Origin: Bacteroidales bacterium | Lineage (GTDB): Bacteria > Bacteroidota > Bacteroidia > Bacteroidales > UBA932 | DNA: 39,594 nt | Direction: 5' to 3' | Assembly: GCA_030695165.1 (NCBI GenBank) | Contig: JAUYTH010000166.1 | Coordinates: 1 to 39,594, forward strand | Part shown: in pieces, positions 1 to 8,739 of the stretch | How positions within the stretch are numbered: the stretch's first letter is position 1 | How the letters are laid out: every line of letters begins with the position of its first letter | The notes under the pieces: model-generated | What the model saw: only the letters and a program-made list of their open reading frames with translations | What the model was told of the DNA's origin: nothing | Databases searched by the model: none | Made by a program: the position numbers and the translations under genes

Positions 1-304
1 AAATAAGCTCGCTGATAAAAAGAGCAATTGCAGATTTAAACACCTCTCCTCTTATGGCGTTAACCTTAAGGGCTGGCGAAAACTCTTTAATTATTGGTAT
101 ATCGGAGAGTTTTGTTGAGGAGAGCGTTATATCCAGTACGCTTAAAGGGTGTAGTTGGGAGAGATTTAAGTCTCTTCTGTTTTTACCTGCTCCGCGAAGA
201 AAAAAAGTTTCCCGTCCGGCTCTGTTGGAGTAGCCCTGGACTATAATGCCGGACTCTTTATGCTTTATAGTATGAAGAACAATTAGTTGAAAGCTGTCAG
301 GCAT
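1..304 (-). CDS. recO: DNA repair protein RecO, N-terminal part (runs off the left edge)
   Basis: Reverse strand from ATG at 304 reads MPDSFQLIVLHTIKHKESGIIVQGYSNRAGRETFFLRGAGKNRRDLNLSQLHPLSVLDITLSS..., the RecO N-terminal OB-fold pattern of Bacteroidota. Open to the window edge, so absent from the ORF track. Confidence 0.75.
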   Translation of the reverse strand, partial: MPDSFQLIVLHTIKHKESGIIVQGYSNRAGRETFFLRGAGKNRRDLNLSQLHPLSVLDITLSSTKLSDIPIIKEFSPALKVNAIRGEVFKSAIALFISELI

Positions 305-309
305 AATAT

Positions 310-888
310 TTATAACATCGATTTAAGAAAATCGGATAGTTTTCTCATTGCAATACCTCTGTGGGAAATTAAATTTTTCTCGTGGGAAGTGAGTTCGGCA
401 AGAGTTTTGGTATACCCTTCAGGCAGAAAGATGGGATCATAGCCGAACCCTTCCGACCCGGATGGGCTATTAATTATTGAGCCTTTAAGTTGACCCTCAA
501 AAAGTGAGACTTTATCGTCAATAACTAGAGCAACAATAGTTCTGAATCTAGCCTTTCTGTTTGAAATGCCATTAAGTTCTTTGATAAGTTTTTGCATATT
601 CCTGCGGGAGTCACACTCATCTGAGGCATATCTGGCAGACCGTACTCCGGGAGCACCACCAAGGGCATCCACCTCAAGCCCTGTGTCATCGGCAAAGCAC
701 ACTTTGCCGCACCTCTCCCACAGATATCTCGCCTTGAAAATAGCGTTTTCCTGGAGGGTATCCTCATCCTCAGGTATATCTTCGTAGATTCCAAGCTCAC
801 GAGGCGTTATTAAAGAGAAGAGGTCTCCAATAATCGCCTTTGCCTCGTTTAGCTTGTGCAAATTTGAGGTAGCAAAAATAATATCCAT
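310..888 (-). CDS. rdgB: RdgB/HAM1 family non-canonical purine NTP pyrophosphatase
   Basis: IIFATSNLHKLNEAKAII, CFADDTGLEVDALGGAPGVRSARYA, GFGYDPIFLPEGYTKTLAEL motifs. Confidence 0.95.
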   Translation of the reverse strand: MDIIFATSNLHKLNEAKAIIGDLFSLITPRELGIYEDIPEDEDTLQENAIFKARYLWERCGKVCFADDTGLEVDALGGAPGVRSARYASDECDSRRNMQKLIKELNGISNRKARFRTIVALVIDDKVSLFEGQLKGSIINSPSGSEGFGYDPIFLPEGYTKTLAELTSHEKNLISHRGIAMRKLSDFLKSML

Positions 889-921
889 ATAACTTTAATT
901 GCATCAAAGATACTAAAACTT

Positions 922-929
922 TATTTTTG
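922..929 (+). promoter_or_regulatory. Candidate Bacteroidota -7 element TATTTTTG for the S41 protease cluster
   Basis: Matches TAnnTTTG; a TTG at 899-901 lies 20 nt upstream; ATG at 948. Confidence 0.45.
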
Positions 930-947
930 TATTAATTAATAACATTT

Positions 948-2576
948 ATGATAGTGATGAAGAGGTTTATGATTACGGCAGTTACACTGCTATTACTCTT
1001 ACTGCAGGGCAGAGCAGATGCTCAGTCTGCAAATTTTAAGATAGGGAAGAGTCTTGATGTGCAGATTAATGTTCTCAAAGAGTTATCCCTGCTTTATGTA
1101 GACAGTATCGACTCCGAAAAATTGATAATGAAAGCTATTGATGCTATGCTGGAGTCTTTGGACCCCTATACGGTAATGATACCTGCAGAGGATAAAGAGA
1201 GCCTTGAGCTGCTTACAACAGGCTCATACGGAGGGATTGGAGCGCTTATAAGAAAAGAGGGGAGCTCCGTATTACTCTCCGAGGTTTATGAAAACACCCC
1301 TGCCTCAAAAGCAGGTCTCTTTGCCGGAGATATGATAGTAAAAATTGATGGCATATCTGTGACTCCTTTAAGAGTAGATGAGTGTAGTGCAAAGATGAAG
1401 GGTACTCCCGGCACCTCAGTTACATTTAAAATAATAAAACTAAGAGGAGGCGATACAACCGATATTGTTATTGTCAGAGAAAAGATTCATATTCCTGATG
1501 TTGCATATAGTGGGATGCTCTCCGACAGTGTCGGTTATATTAGAATTACAGGATTCACCATAGGTGGAGCAAAAGATGTAAAAAATGCTCTTATAGAGCT
1601 TAAAAAGAGCCCTCATCTAAACAGATTAATTATAGATCTAAGGGGTAATGGCGGTGGACTTCTGGATGAGGCAGTAGATGTAGTATCTCTCTTTGTACCA
1701 AAGGGGACAAAGGTGGTATCTTCACTTGGTAAATTCAGGCAGGCAGATATTGAGTACCACACAAAAAGTGAACCTGTAGATATCAATCTTCCGCTGGTAA
1801 TTCTTGTAAACTCATCCTCTGCATCTTCATCTGAGATTGTGGCCGGGGCGTTACAAGATCTTGACAGAGCAACCATAGTAGGGACAAGAACATTTGGAAA
1901 GGGGCTTGTTCAATCTATCAGAGATGTAGGATACAATAATAAAATCAAGGTAACCACAGCAAAATACTATACACCTAGCGGAAGATGTGTTCAGGCAATA
2001 GATTACGCTCAGAGGAACGAGGATGGTAGTATTGGTGTAATACCCGACTCTCTCATTCGTCCGTTTAAGACACTTGTTAAGGGTAGGACAGTATATGATG
2101 GAGGGGGCATTATTCCCGATGTTCGGCTGGAGCCTCAAATTTTTAGCAGACTGGCTGTAGCAATGGTTTTTGAAGAGATTATTCACGACTACTCAATAGA
2201 GTACTTTAAGAACAGAGAGGGTATTGAATCTCCTTCTAAGTTCTCTTTAACCGATAAAGAGTTTGAAGATTTTGTACAGTGGGCCTCCTCAAAGGAGTTT
2301 GACTACAGAACTGCATCTGAGGTGGAGTTCGATAAGCTGCTCTTAACAGCTAAGAGAGAGTTAATTTATGATGGAATGAAGGATGAGATAGCACAATTGG
2401 AAAAGAAATTGAAACTTGGCAAAACAGATGTGTTGAGAAGGGCGGTAAATGAGATTAAACCGCTGTTGGAAGAGGAGATTGTTAGCAGGTACTATTTCCA
2501 GAGAGGGAGGATTGAGAGTATGTTAAGAAATGACATACAGGCTACTAAGGCGTTAGATGTTAAACTAATAGAGTAG
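948..2576 (+). CDS. S41 family peptidase (C-terminal processing protease, PDZ domain)
   Basis: Signal peptide, PDZ region (GSYGGIGALIRKEGSSVLLSEVYENTPASKAGL), catalytic region VNSSSASSSEIVAGALQDLDRATIVGTRTFGKG. Confidence 0.93.
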   Translation: MIVMKRFMITAVTLLLLLLQGRADAQSANFKIGKSLDVQINVLKELSLLYVDSIDSEKLIMKAIDAMLESLDPYTVMIPAEDKESLELLTTGSYGGIGALIRKEGSSVLLSEVYENTPASKAGLFAGDMIVKIDGISVTPLRVDECSAKMKGTPGTSVTFKIIKLRGGDTTDIVIVREKIHIPDVAYSGMLSDSVGYIRITGFTIGGAKDVKNALIELKKSPHLNRLIIDLRGNGGGLLDEAVDVVSLFVPKGTKVVSSLGKFRQADIEYHTKSEPVDINLPLVILVNSSSASSSEIVAGALQDLDRATIVGTRTFGKGLVQSIRDVGYNNKIKVTTAKYYTPSGRCVQAIDYAQRNEDGSIGVIPDSLIRPFKTLVKGRTVYDGGGIIPDVRLEPQIFSRLAVAMVFEEIIHDYSIEYFKNREGIESPSKFSLTDKEFEDFVQWASSKEFDYRTASEVEFDKLLLTAKRELIYDGMKDEIAQLEKKLKLGKTDVLRRAVNEIKPLLEEEIVSRYYFQRGRIESMLRNDIQATKALDVKLIE

Positions 2577-2579
2577 ATA

Positions 2580-3254
2580 ATGGGGTTTTTAAATCTGTTT
2601 TTTCCTCAGGTATGCCCTGTGTGTGGAGTGTTGTTGGTTGGAGGTGAGAGTCATATATGCCTTAGGTGTCTTTCAGATTTACCACTTTCATACTTTTGGA
2701 GCTGGAGAGATAATCCGGCCGAGGTTTTAATCAGAGAGAGGATTGAGCTGGTAGCTGCTGCCTCTCTTATATTTTACAGACGGGAGAGCAGGTGGAGGTC
2801 GGTGATACATAAGTTTAAATACTCATCCCAGCTATCTCTCGGTAGATATCTATCAAAGATTCTGGGAAGAAGGATGGCAGAGAGCCTGGCTTTCTGTGGA
2901 GTTGACCTTATAGTTCCGGTTCCTCTGCACCCGATAAAGAGATGGATGAGAGGCTTTAATCAGGCATCTGTAATAGCAGAAGTGCTCTCTGCAGAGCTGG
3001 GGAAACCGCTGGTGGAGGGAGTTCTTGTAAGGAGTAGATACTCATCTACTCAGACAACAAAGGATAAGAGTTCAAGACAAAGAGGAGTAAAAGGGGCGTT
3101 CTCTTTAAGAGAGCCTCATAGGTTTACGGGTATGCATATTTTGCTTGTAGACGACGTGCTTACAACAGGAGCAACTATCGAAGCCTGCGGATTGGAGATT
3201 CTCAAGGCAGATGGAGTACGTCTAAGCGTTGCTACATTAGCATTTGTTGAATAA
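2580..3254 (+). CDS. ComF family protein (phosphoribosyltransferase-like)
   Basis: N-terminal CPVCG...CLRC zinc motif; PRPP-binding loop ILLVDDVLTTGATIEAC; RGFNQA motif. Confidence 0.9.
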   Translation: MGFLNLFFPQVCPVCGVLLVGGESHICLRCLSDLPLSYFWSWRDNPAEVLIRERIELVAAASLIFYRRESRWRSVIHKFKYSSQLSLGRYLSKILGRRMAESLAFCGVDLIVPVPLHPIKRWMRGFNQASVIAEVLSAELGKPLVEGVLVRSRYSSTQTTKDKSSRQRGVKGAFSLREPHRFTGMHILLVDDVLTTGATIEACGLEILKADGVRLSVATLAFVE

Positions 3255-3282
3255 ATAGATTAAGTTTGCGTATAGGATAATT

Positions 3283-4074
3283 ATGTTTGATTTCATAAAA
3301 ATAGAGCTGATAGATATTATAGATATCACACTGGTAGGACTGCTCATCTATCAGGCATATAAGCTTATAAAGGGGACAGCAGCTCTCAATATTTTTACCG
3401 GTATCCTTCTTTTTTACTTTATATGGCTTGTAGTAAAGGCTCTGCAGATGAGTCTACTCAGCGCAATACTTGGACAGGTTATTGGAGTGGGGGTGCTTGC
3501 TCTCATTATCCTTTTTCAGCAGGAGATAAGACGCTTTTTACTCCGTATAGGAACAAGATATATGGACTCCAGCCAAAACCTTAGAGTTTTGAATTTTATA
3601 TTCGGTACAAAGGGAAAACCCATCTCAAACGAGGAGCTCAACGAGATAACACAGGCTTGCAGAAGAATGTCTGAATCCCGGACAGGTGCTCTTATTGTCC
3701 TGGCAAAAAGCTCCTCACTGGAGTATGTTATTGAGAGTGGAGACAAGTTGGACGCAAGAATAAGCAGGCGTCTCATAGAGAACATCTTTTTCAAAAACGC
3801 TCCAATGCACGATGGCGCAATGGTCATCGCTGCAGAAAAAATTGTTGCAGCAAGGTGCACCCTGCCAATCTCCGAGAACCCCCACATACCTGCAAATTTT
3901 GGGATGAGGCACAGAGCTGCTGTTGGCATTTCGGAGGAGAGCGACTCAAGTGTAATAGTTGTATCGGAGGAGACGGGAGAGATATCCTTTGTAAGAAATG
4001 GAGAGATTAAGAAGATAAGCAGCATTACCGAGTTGAGGATCTGTATTGAGAGTTCATATAAGCCGGCACCTTAA
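3283..4074 (+). CDS. cdaA: Diadenylate cyclase CdaA-type (TIGR00159-like), c-di-AMP synthesis
   Basis: N-terminal TM segments, then DAC domain: PMHDGAMVIA, RHRAAVGISEESDSSVIVVSEETGEIS. Confidence 0.9.
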   Translation: MFDFIKIELIDIIDITLVGLLIYQAYKLIKGTAALNIFTGILLFYFIWLVVKALQMSLLSAILGQVIGVGVLALIILFQQEIRRFLLRIGTRYMDSSQNLRVLNFIFGTKGKPISNEELNEITQACRRMSESRTGALIVLAKSSSLEYVIESGDKLDARISRRLIENIFFKNAPMHDGAMVIAAEKIVAARCTLPISENPHIPANFGMRHRAAVGISEESDSSVIVVSEETGEISFVRNGEIKKISSITELRICIESSYKPAP

Positions 4075-4077
4075 GGG

Positions 4078-6618
4078 ATGTTTATTCCAAAAGAGATTTT
4101 AAGAGTTATGACAATTATAGAGAGAACAGAACTGAAGCTTGGTTTTGACAGAATAAGGTCTATGGCCGAAGTTCTCTGCTCAACCGAATCTGCAAAACGA
4201 ATGGTACAGAGTGCCCCTTTCTCAAACTCGGTAGAGGATGTGACAGAGATGTTGTCTCTTGCAGATGAGATGAGGGTAATTACTATGCTGGAGTCGGGAT
4301 TTCCGGATAGCGGATATGTAGATACAACAGCCTCTCTGGTTCAGTTGGAACACGACTCATACTATTTGGATATACAGGCAATTTCGAAACTTAGAGTCTC
4401 TCTTGAGACCCTCAGGCAAATTATTGCGTTTTTTAAAAGCAGTAAGGATGGGAGCTATCCTTACTTAAAAAAACTTACAGAGCCTATTCTCCTTTTCCCG
4501 GAGGTTACAAGACGTATCGACTCTTTACTGGACAGGTTCTCAGAGATAAAAGATAGTGCCAGCGAAGAGCTTCAATCAATCCGCAGGTCTATAAGAGATA
4601 AAGAGAGCACGATATCAAAGCGAATAACAACCCTTCTTAAAAAGGGACAACAAGAGGGAATAATTGAGATAGACTCATCTGTAACAGTAAGAGATGGAAG
4701 GATGCTGCTACCCGTTTCTGCAGCAAATAAAAGAAAAATTGCGGGATTTGTAGTAGATGAATCAGCAACGGGTAAGACCCTTTATATAGAGCCGATTGAG
4801 ATAGTTGAGCTAAATAATATGGTTAAGGAGTTGCAGTTTGCAGAACAACGCGAAATTCTCAGGATATTGATAGCTTTTTCTGACTTCCTCAGACCTTACA
4901 GAGATGACCTGCTCATATCTTCGGAGCTACTTGCCAAAATTGATTTTATCTGGGCAAAAGCAAGGCTTGGAATATCAATGGGAGCAGGTAAACCGGTTAT
5001 CTCAACCGACAGGGAGATAAACCTTAAAAATGCAAGGCATCCGCTTCTGGAGAAAGCCCTAAAGAGAGAGGGAAAGGAGATAGTTCCACTTACTTTATCT
5101 CTCAACAGAGACAAACATATACTTTTAATCTCAGGACCAAATGCCGGGGGAAAATCTGTTTGTCTAAAAAGCGTAGGCTTGCTTCAGTATATGCTTCAGT
5201 GCGGGTTTCTTATTCCCGCCTCCGAGAGTTCCGAGCTGACCCTTTTTGACAAGATATTTATTGATATAGGGGACGAGCAGTCAATAGAGAACGATTTGAG
5301 CACCTATAGCTCTCACCTTAATAATATGAGAAATATTCTTGAGGAGGCAACACAAAATAGTCTGATTCTCATAGATGAGTTTGGTGCTGGAACGGAACCA
5401 ACAGCGGGAGGGGCGATTGCAGAGGCAATCTTAAACGAAATAGAGAAGAGAGGATGTTTCGGGGTTATAACAACACATTACGGAAACCTTAAATTTTATG
5501 CAAGCGGCAGCAGGGGGGTTATTAACGGAGGGATGCAGTTTGATGTTCAGAACATAAAACCTCTTTTTAAACTGGAGACAGGTGTACCCGGGAGCTCATT
5601 TGCATTTGAACTGGCAAGGAAAATTGGACTTAGCGAAGATGTGGTCAAAAAGGCAGAGGAGAGGGCAGGGACAGACTTCGTGGATATGGAGCGACATCTT
5701 AAAAAAATTGCAAAAAACCGAAGGGCTTGGGAGGAGCGTCTGGCAAAGATCAAAACTACTGACAAAACCCTTGAAAGCATAACCGACAAATATCAGAAAG
5801 AGCTTACAGAGATTCAGCTGATCAGAAAAAAAATTGTAGAGCAGGCAAGGGAGGAGGCGACAAATCTCATAAATGATGCGAACAGGAAAATAGAGGCGAC
5901 AATTCGTGAAATACGGGAGAGTCAGGCAGAGAAGGAGAGAACTAAAGAGGCAAGGAGAGGACTTACCGATTTTAGTAAGGAGATTGAGAAGGTCTCGGCA
6001 GACAGTACAGATGAAAAAATTGCTGCTAAGATGGATCAGCTATTAAAGCGAAAGGAGAGACGTGAGGAGAGAAAGAGAGATAGGGAGGTACTAAATCCGA
6101 AAGTATCTGCAAATACTCCTGCAGTCAAGGAGGATAATCTTCCACTTAAGAGCGGAGACAAAGTTAGAGTCAAAGGGGGAGATCTAATAGGCGAGATTCT
6201 AAAGATAGAGGGCAGCACGGTAAGTGTAGCAATCGGGTCAGTAATCAGCAAATTATCAAAGGATAAAATTGAGAGAATCTCAAATAAAGAGTACACAGGA
6301 ATCCTTAAGGGCAGCTCTTTAAGAGTTTTTTCTGTGCGGGAGAGTGAAGATATAACACAGCGAAAATTGAATTTTAAACCATCCATTGACATCAGGGGAG
6401 AGAGGCTTGAACAGGCAATCGACTCTGTTACAAGATTTGTGGATGACGCTGTTATGGTAGGGGTAGCAGAGATAAAAATATTGCACGGTAAAGGAAACGG
6501 TATCCTTCGAGAGGAGCTGAGAAAATACCTTAAAACTATGGGTGGGGTAGCCTCCTTTAGAGATGAACATCTGCAGATGGGGGGTTCCGGAATCACTGTG
6601 GTAACTTTGGATAATTGA
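4078..6618 (+). CDS. mutS2: Endonuclease MutS2 (MutS-like ATPase with C-terminal Smr domain)
   Basis: Walker A GPNAGGKSV, FIDIGDEQSIENDLSTYSSHL, IDEFGAGTEPTAGGAIAEAIL, C-terminal Smr (DIRGER...LHGKGNGILREELR). Confidence 0.95.
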   Translation: MFIPKEILRVMTIIERTELKLGFDRIRSMAEVLCSTESAKRMVQSAPFSNSVEDVTEMLSLADEMRVITMLESGFPDSGYVDTTASLVQLEHDSYYLDIQAISKLRVSLETLRQIIAFFKSSKDGSYPYLKKLTEPILLFPEVTRRIDSLLDRFSEIKDSASEELQSIRRSIRDKESTISKRITTLLKKGQQEGIIEIDSSVTVRDGRMLLPVSAANKRKIAGFVVDESATGKTLYIEPIEIVELNNMVKELQFAEQREILRILIAFSDFLRPYRDDLLISSELLAKIDFIWAKARLGISMGAGKPVISTDREINLKNARHPLLEKALKREGKEIVPLTLSLNRDKHILLISGPNAGGKSVCLKSVGLLQYMLQCGFLIPASESSELTLFDKIFIDIGDEQSIENDLSTYSSHLNNMRNILEEATQNSLILIDEFGAGTEPTAGGAIAEAILNEIEKRGCFGVITTHYGNLKFYASGSRGVINGGMQFDVQNIKPLFKLETGVPGSSFAFELARKIGLSEDVVKKAEERAGTDFVDMERHLKKIAKNRRAWEERLAKIKTTDKTLESITDKYQKELTEIQLIRKKIVEQAREEATNLINDANRKIEATIREIRESQAEKERTKEARRGLTDFSKEIEKVSADSTDEKIAAKMDQLLKRKERREERKRDREVLNPKVSANTPAVKEDNLPLKSGDKVRVKGGDLIGEILKIEGSTVSVAIGSVISKLSKDKIERISNKEYTGILKGSSLRVFSVRESEDITQRKLNFKPSIDIRGERLEQAIDSVTRFVDDAVMVGVAEIKILHGKGNGILREELRKYLKTMGGVASFRDEHLQMGGSGITVVTLDN

Positions 6619-6631
6619 TAAATAAAATATT

Positions 6632-7042
6632 ATGACCAGAATAAAACTTTTTAAACTTACAGCAGCTTTAATTTTTCTAGCCATAACCATCTCCTGCTCA
6701 CAAGATGAGAAGAGTGCCCGGGCAAGTGCCGGAGCTTTCTTAGACTCATATTTCAAGATTGATTATGAGAGGGCTGCCGGTTACTGCACATCCGAACTGG
6801 GCGAAGAGCTTCGCTCATCTCTTAAAAGCATAGAGACTTTGGAATCCGGCGTTAAAGAGATGATCATTAAACAGACTTCGGCCATAAAATCTGAGATCAC
6901 AAAAGTTGAGCACGGGCCCGGGAGAGATAGTATGGTTGTTGTTTACAGGGTTATCCTTAGTGGCTTTCCAAACGGGATCGAGAATAGATTGGTCCTGGTG
7001 AAGAGTGGTAAGGATTGGAAAGTTGCTCAGTTGGGAAAATGA
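6632..7042 (+). CDS. Small lipoprotein, NTF2/DUF4878-like
   Basis: Lipobox-like ITISCSQ; ~136 aa with SAGAFLDSYFKIDYERAAGYC and a VLVKSGKDWKVAQL ending typical of NTF2-like lipoproteins. Confidence 0.55.
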   Translation: MTRIKLFKLTAALIFLAITISCSQDEKSARASAGAFLDSYFKIDYERAAGYCTSELGEELRSSLKSIETLESGVKEMIIKQTSAIKSEITKVEHGPGRDSMVVVYRVILSGFPNGIENRLVLVKSGKDWKVAQLGK

Positions 7043-7437
7043 TAGAACAATTCTTAATATTTGCTTTAGTAGGTCTTTCTGGCCTCTTTGTGGACTTCCT
7101 TGTCACTTGGGTCCTTAAAGAGAGGGTTAGTATAAACAAATACATAGCAAATAGCATAGGATTTCTTACAGCTGCAACATCAAACTACTACCTTAACCGC
7201 ATCTGGACCTTCTCCAGCATCGATCCGGAAATTGCTCGCGAGTACCTTACTTTTTTGGGGATATCGGTTATCGGATTGGCAATAAACACTCTTATTCTCT
7301 ATATTCTTTTGGAGCAGGTAAAACTGCCCGCATTTGCAAGGGAGTCAAAACTGAGATTCTACCTTAGTAAACTGGCAGCCACTGCATTTGTTACCATCTG
7401 GAATTTTTTTATGAATTTTTTCATAACATTTTCGTAG
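7039..7437 (+). CDS. GtrA family membrane protein
   Basis: MIEQFLIFALVGLSGLFVDFLVTWVLKE...NYYLNRIWTF; four hydrophobic segments. Start placed at 7039 (ATGA overlap with the upstream stop) rather than the ORF-track start at 7015. Confidence 0.8.
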   Translation: MIEQFLIFALVGLSGLFVDFLVTWVLKERVSINKYIANSIGFLTAATSNYYLNRIWTFSSIDPEIAREYLTFLGISVIGLAINTLILYILLEQVKLPAFARESKLRFYLSKLAATAFVTIWNFFMNFFITFS

Positions 7438-7441
7438 TTTT

Positions 7442-8245
7442 ATGGCAGCAGTAGTAGATTCACACACACACAGCAACTTCTCTCCGGACAGCTCAATGAC
7501 CATTAAGGAGGCAATGGTGGCTGCAGAGAAGATTGGATTGGCAGGATTAACATTTACAGATCACCTGGATCTTAAAACTCCGGACGGAGATATGAGGTTT
7601 GCATTTGATCCTGCAGAGCAGCAAAGAGAGGCTCAGCTGCACCGTCATTATAGCAAAGTAGAACTGCTTTCGGGAGTCGAAATTGGCCTTCAGCCGGAAA
7701 ATCTTAAAGAGACGAGGGAGTATCTGTCAAACTATAAATTTGATACCATAATTGCATCAATCCATTTTGTAGATGGCGTGGACCCATATAAAGGAGAGTA
7801 CTATAAATCCCTCCAAAAGAGGGAGGCCTATGGAAGGTACTTGGAGCTGATTTTTGAGCTAACCTCACTTTATCCCGATTTTGACATACTTGGCCACTAC
7901 GATTACATTGCAAGATATGCTCCCTATACTACAAGATCTCTCTTTTACAGAGAGTTCCCGGATAAATTTGATGCTATTCTTAAGAGCTTATCCTACAATG
8001 GAAAATCTATGGAGATTAACACCAATACATACCGATACAGAAACGGAGAGACACCCATTCTGGATATAAATATATTTAAAAGATTCAGAGAGTTGGGAGG
8101 AGAATTTGTCTCTATTGGTTCGGATGCTCACACCAGCGAAAGAATAGGTGAGCAGTTTGAATACTATCTTTATCAACTTAAGGGTTGTGGGTTCAGATAC
8201 ATCACCCACTTTAAAGAGAGAAAAGCGGTTCCTGTAAAGTTATAG
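7442..8245 (+). CDS. PHP-domain histidinol-phosphatase (HisJ/HisK type)
   Basis: DSHTHSNFSPDS, LTFTDHLD, IIASIHFVDG, DILGHYDYI, IGSDAHT: PHP metal ligands in the HisK/HisJ arrangement. Confidence 0.82.
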   Translation: MAAVVDSHTHSNFSPDSSMTIKEAMVAAEKIGLAGLTFTDHLDLKTPDGDMRFAFDPAEQQREAQLHRHYSKVELLSGVEIGLQPENLKETREYLSNYKFDTIIASIHFVDGVDPYKGEYYKSLQKREAYGRYLELIFELTSLYPDFDILGHYDYIARYAPYTTRSLFYREFPDKFDAILKSLSYNGKSMEINTNTYRYRNGETPILDINIFKRFRELGGEFVSIGSDAHTSERIGEQFEYYLYQLKGCGFRYITHFKERKAVPVKL

Positions 8246-8246
8246 A

Positions 8247-8642
8247 CTATTTTTTCTCTGCCCTCTTTTTTCGCTCTTTTGAAGAGACACCGGAGATCTT
8301 GAGATATCTTTCAAACTGCTCGTTTGACATAAACTTTTCAAAAGCATCTTCGGTTTTTCTAACCCATTTAAGCTGAACATCTCTATAGCTTTCTGAGTTC
8401 TGCATTCCTGCCTTTTGCATTGCTTCAAACTCATTCATAACCCCTGCAATGTTTTTCTGAAGGACTGAGTCTGCAAGGAAGTGTTGGCGATGGTCAAGTT
8501 TAAGATCCAATTGCAGCCTATCTGCTTGTTCTGCAGCAATTTCAACCGGATTTTTCTTCTCCTGAGTCTGATTTTGGGCCGCAGCAAACGTACATAGCAG
8601 TGATGCAAAAAAAGTGAGGCCTATTCTGATGTTCCTAAACAT
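8247..8642 (-). CDS. Exported protein of unknown function
   Basis: Signal peptide (IGLTFFASLLCTFAAAQNQ) plus a charged helical region; no family recognised with confidence. Confidence 0.6.
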   Translation of the reverse strand: MFRNIRIGLTFFASLLCTFAAAQNQTQEKKNPVEIAAEQADRLQLDLKLDHRQHFLADSVLQKNIAGVMNEFEAMQKAGMQNSESYRDVQLKWVRKTEDAFEKFMSNEQFERYLKISGVSSKERKKRAEKK

Positions 8643-8671
8643 ATGAGATTATTTTTCAACAAAATTAATAT

Positions 8672-8679
8672 TATATTTG
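8672..8679 (+). promoter_or_regulatory. Candidate -7 element TATATTTG upstream of the C69 dipeptidase
   Basis: TAnnTTTG match, 60 nt before the ATG at 8740. Confidence 0.35.
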
Positions 8680-8739
8680 TGAAATTCACTTATGAATACT
8701 TTATATATTGATTAATTGATAATTGTAAAACATTAAAGG

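Noticed and set aside
3516-4025. 169-aa minus-strand ORF opposite the cdaA-type gene
   Set aside because: Shadow ORF; the plus-strand DAC domain motifs are unmistakable and the antisense translation shows no family-like pattern.
6036-6596. 186-aa minus-strand ORF opposite mutS2
   Set aside because: Low-complexity Ser/Leu/Pro-rich shadow of the MutS2 C-terminus.
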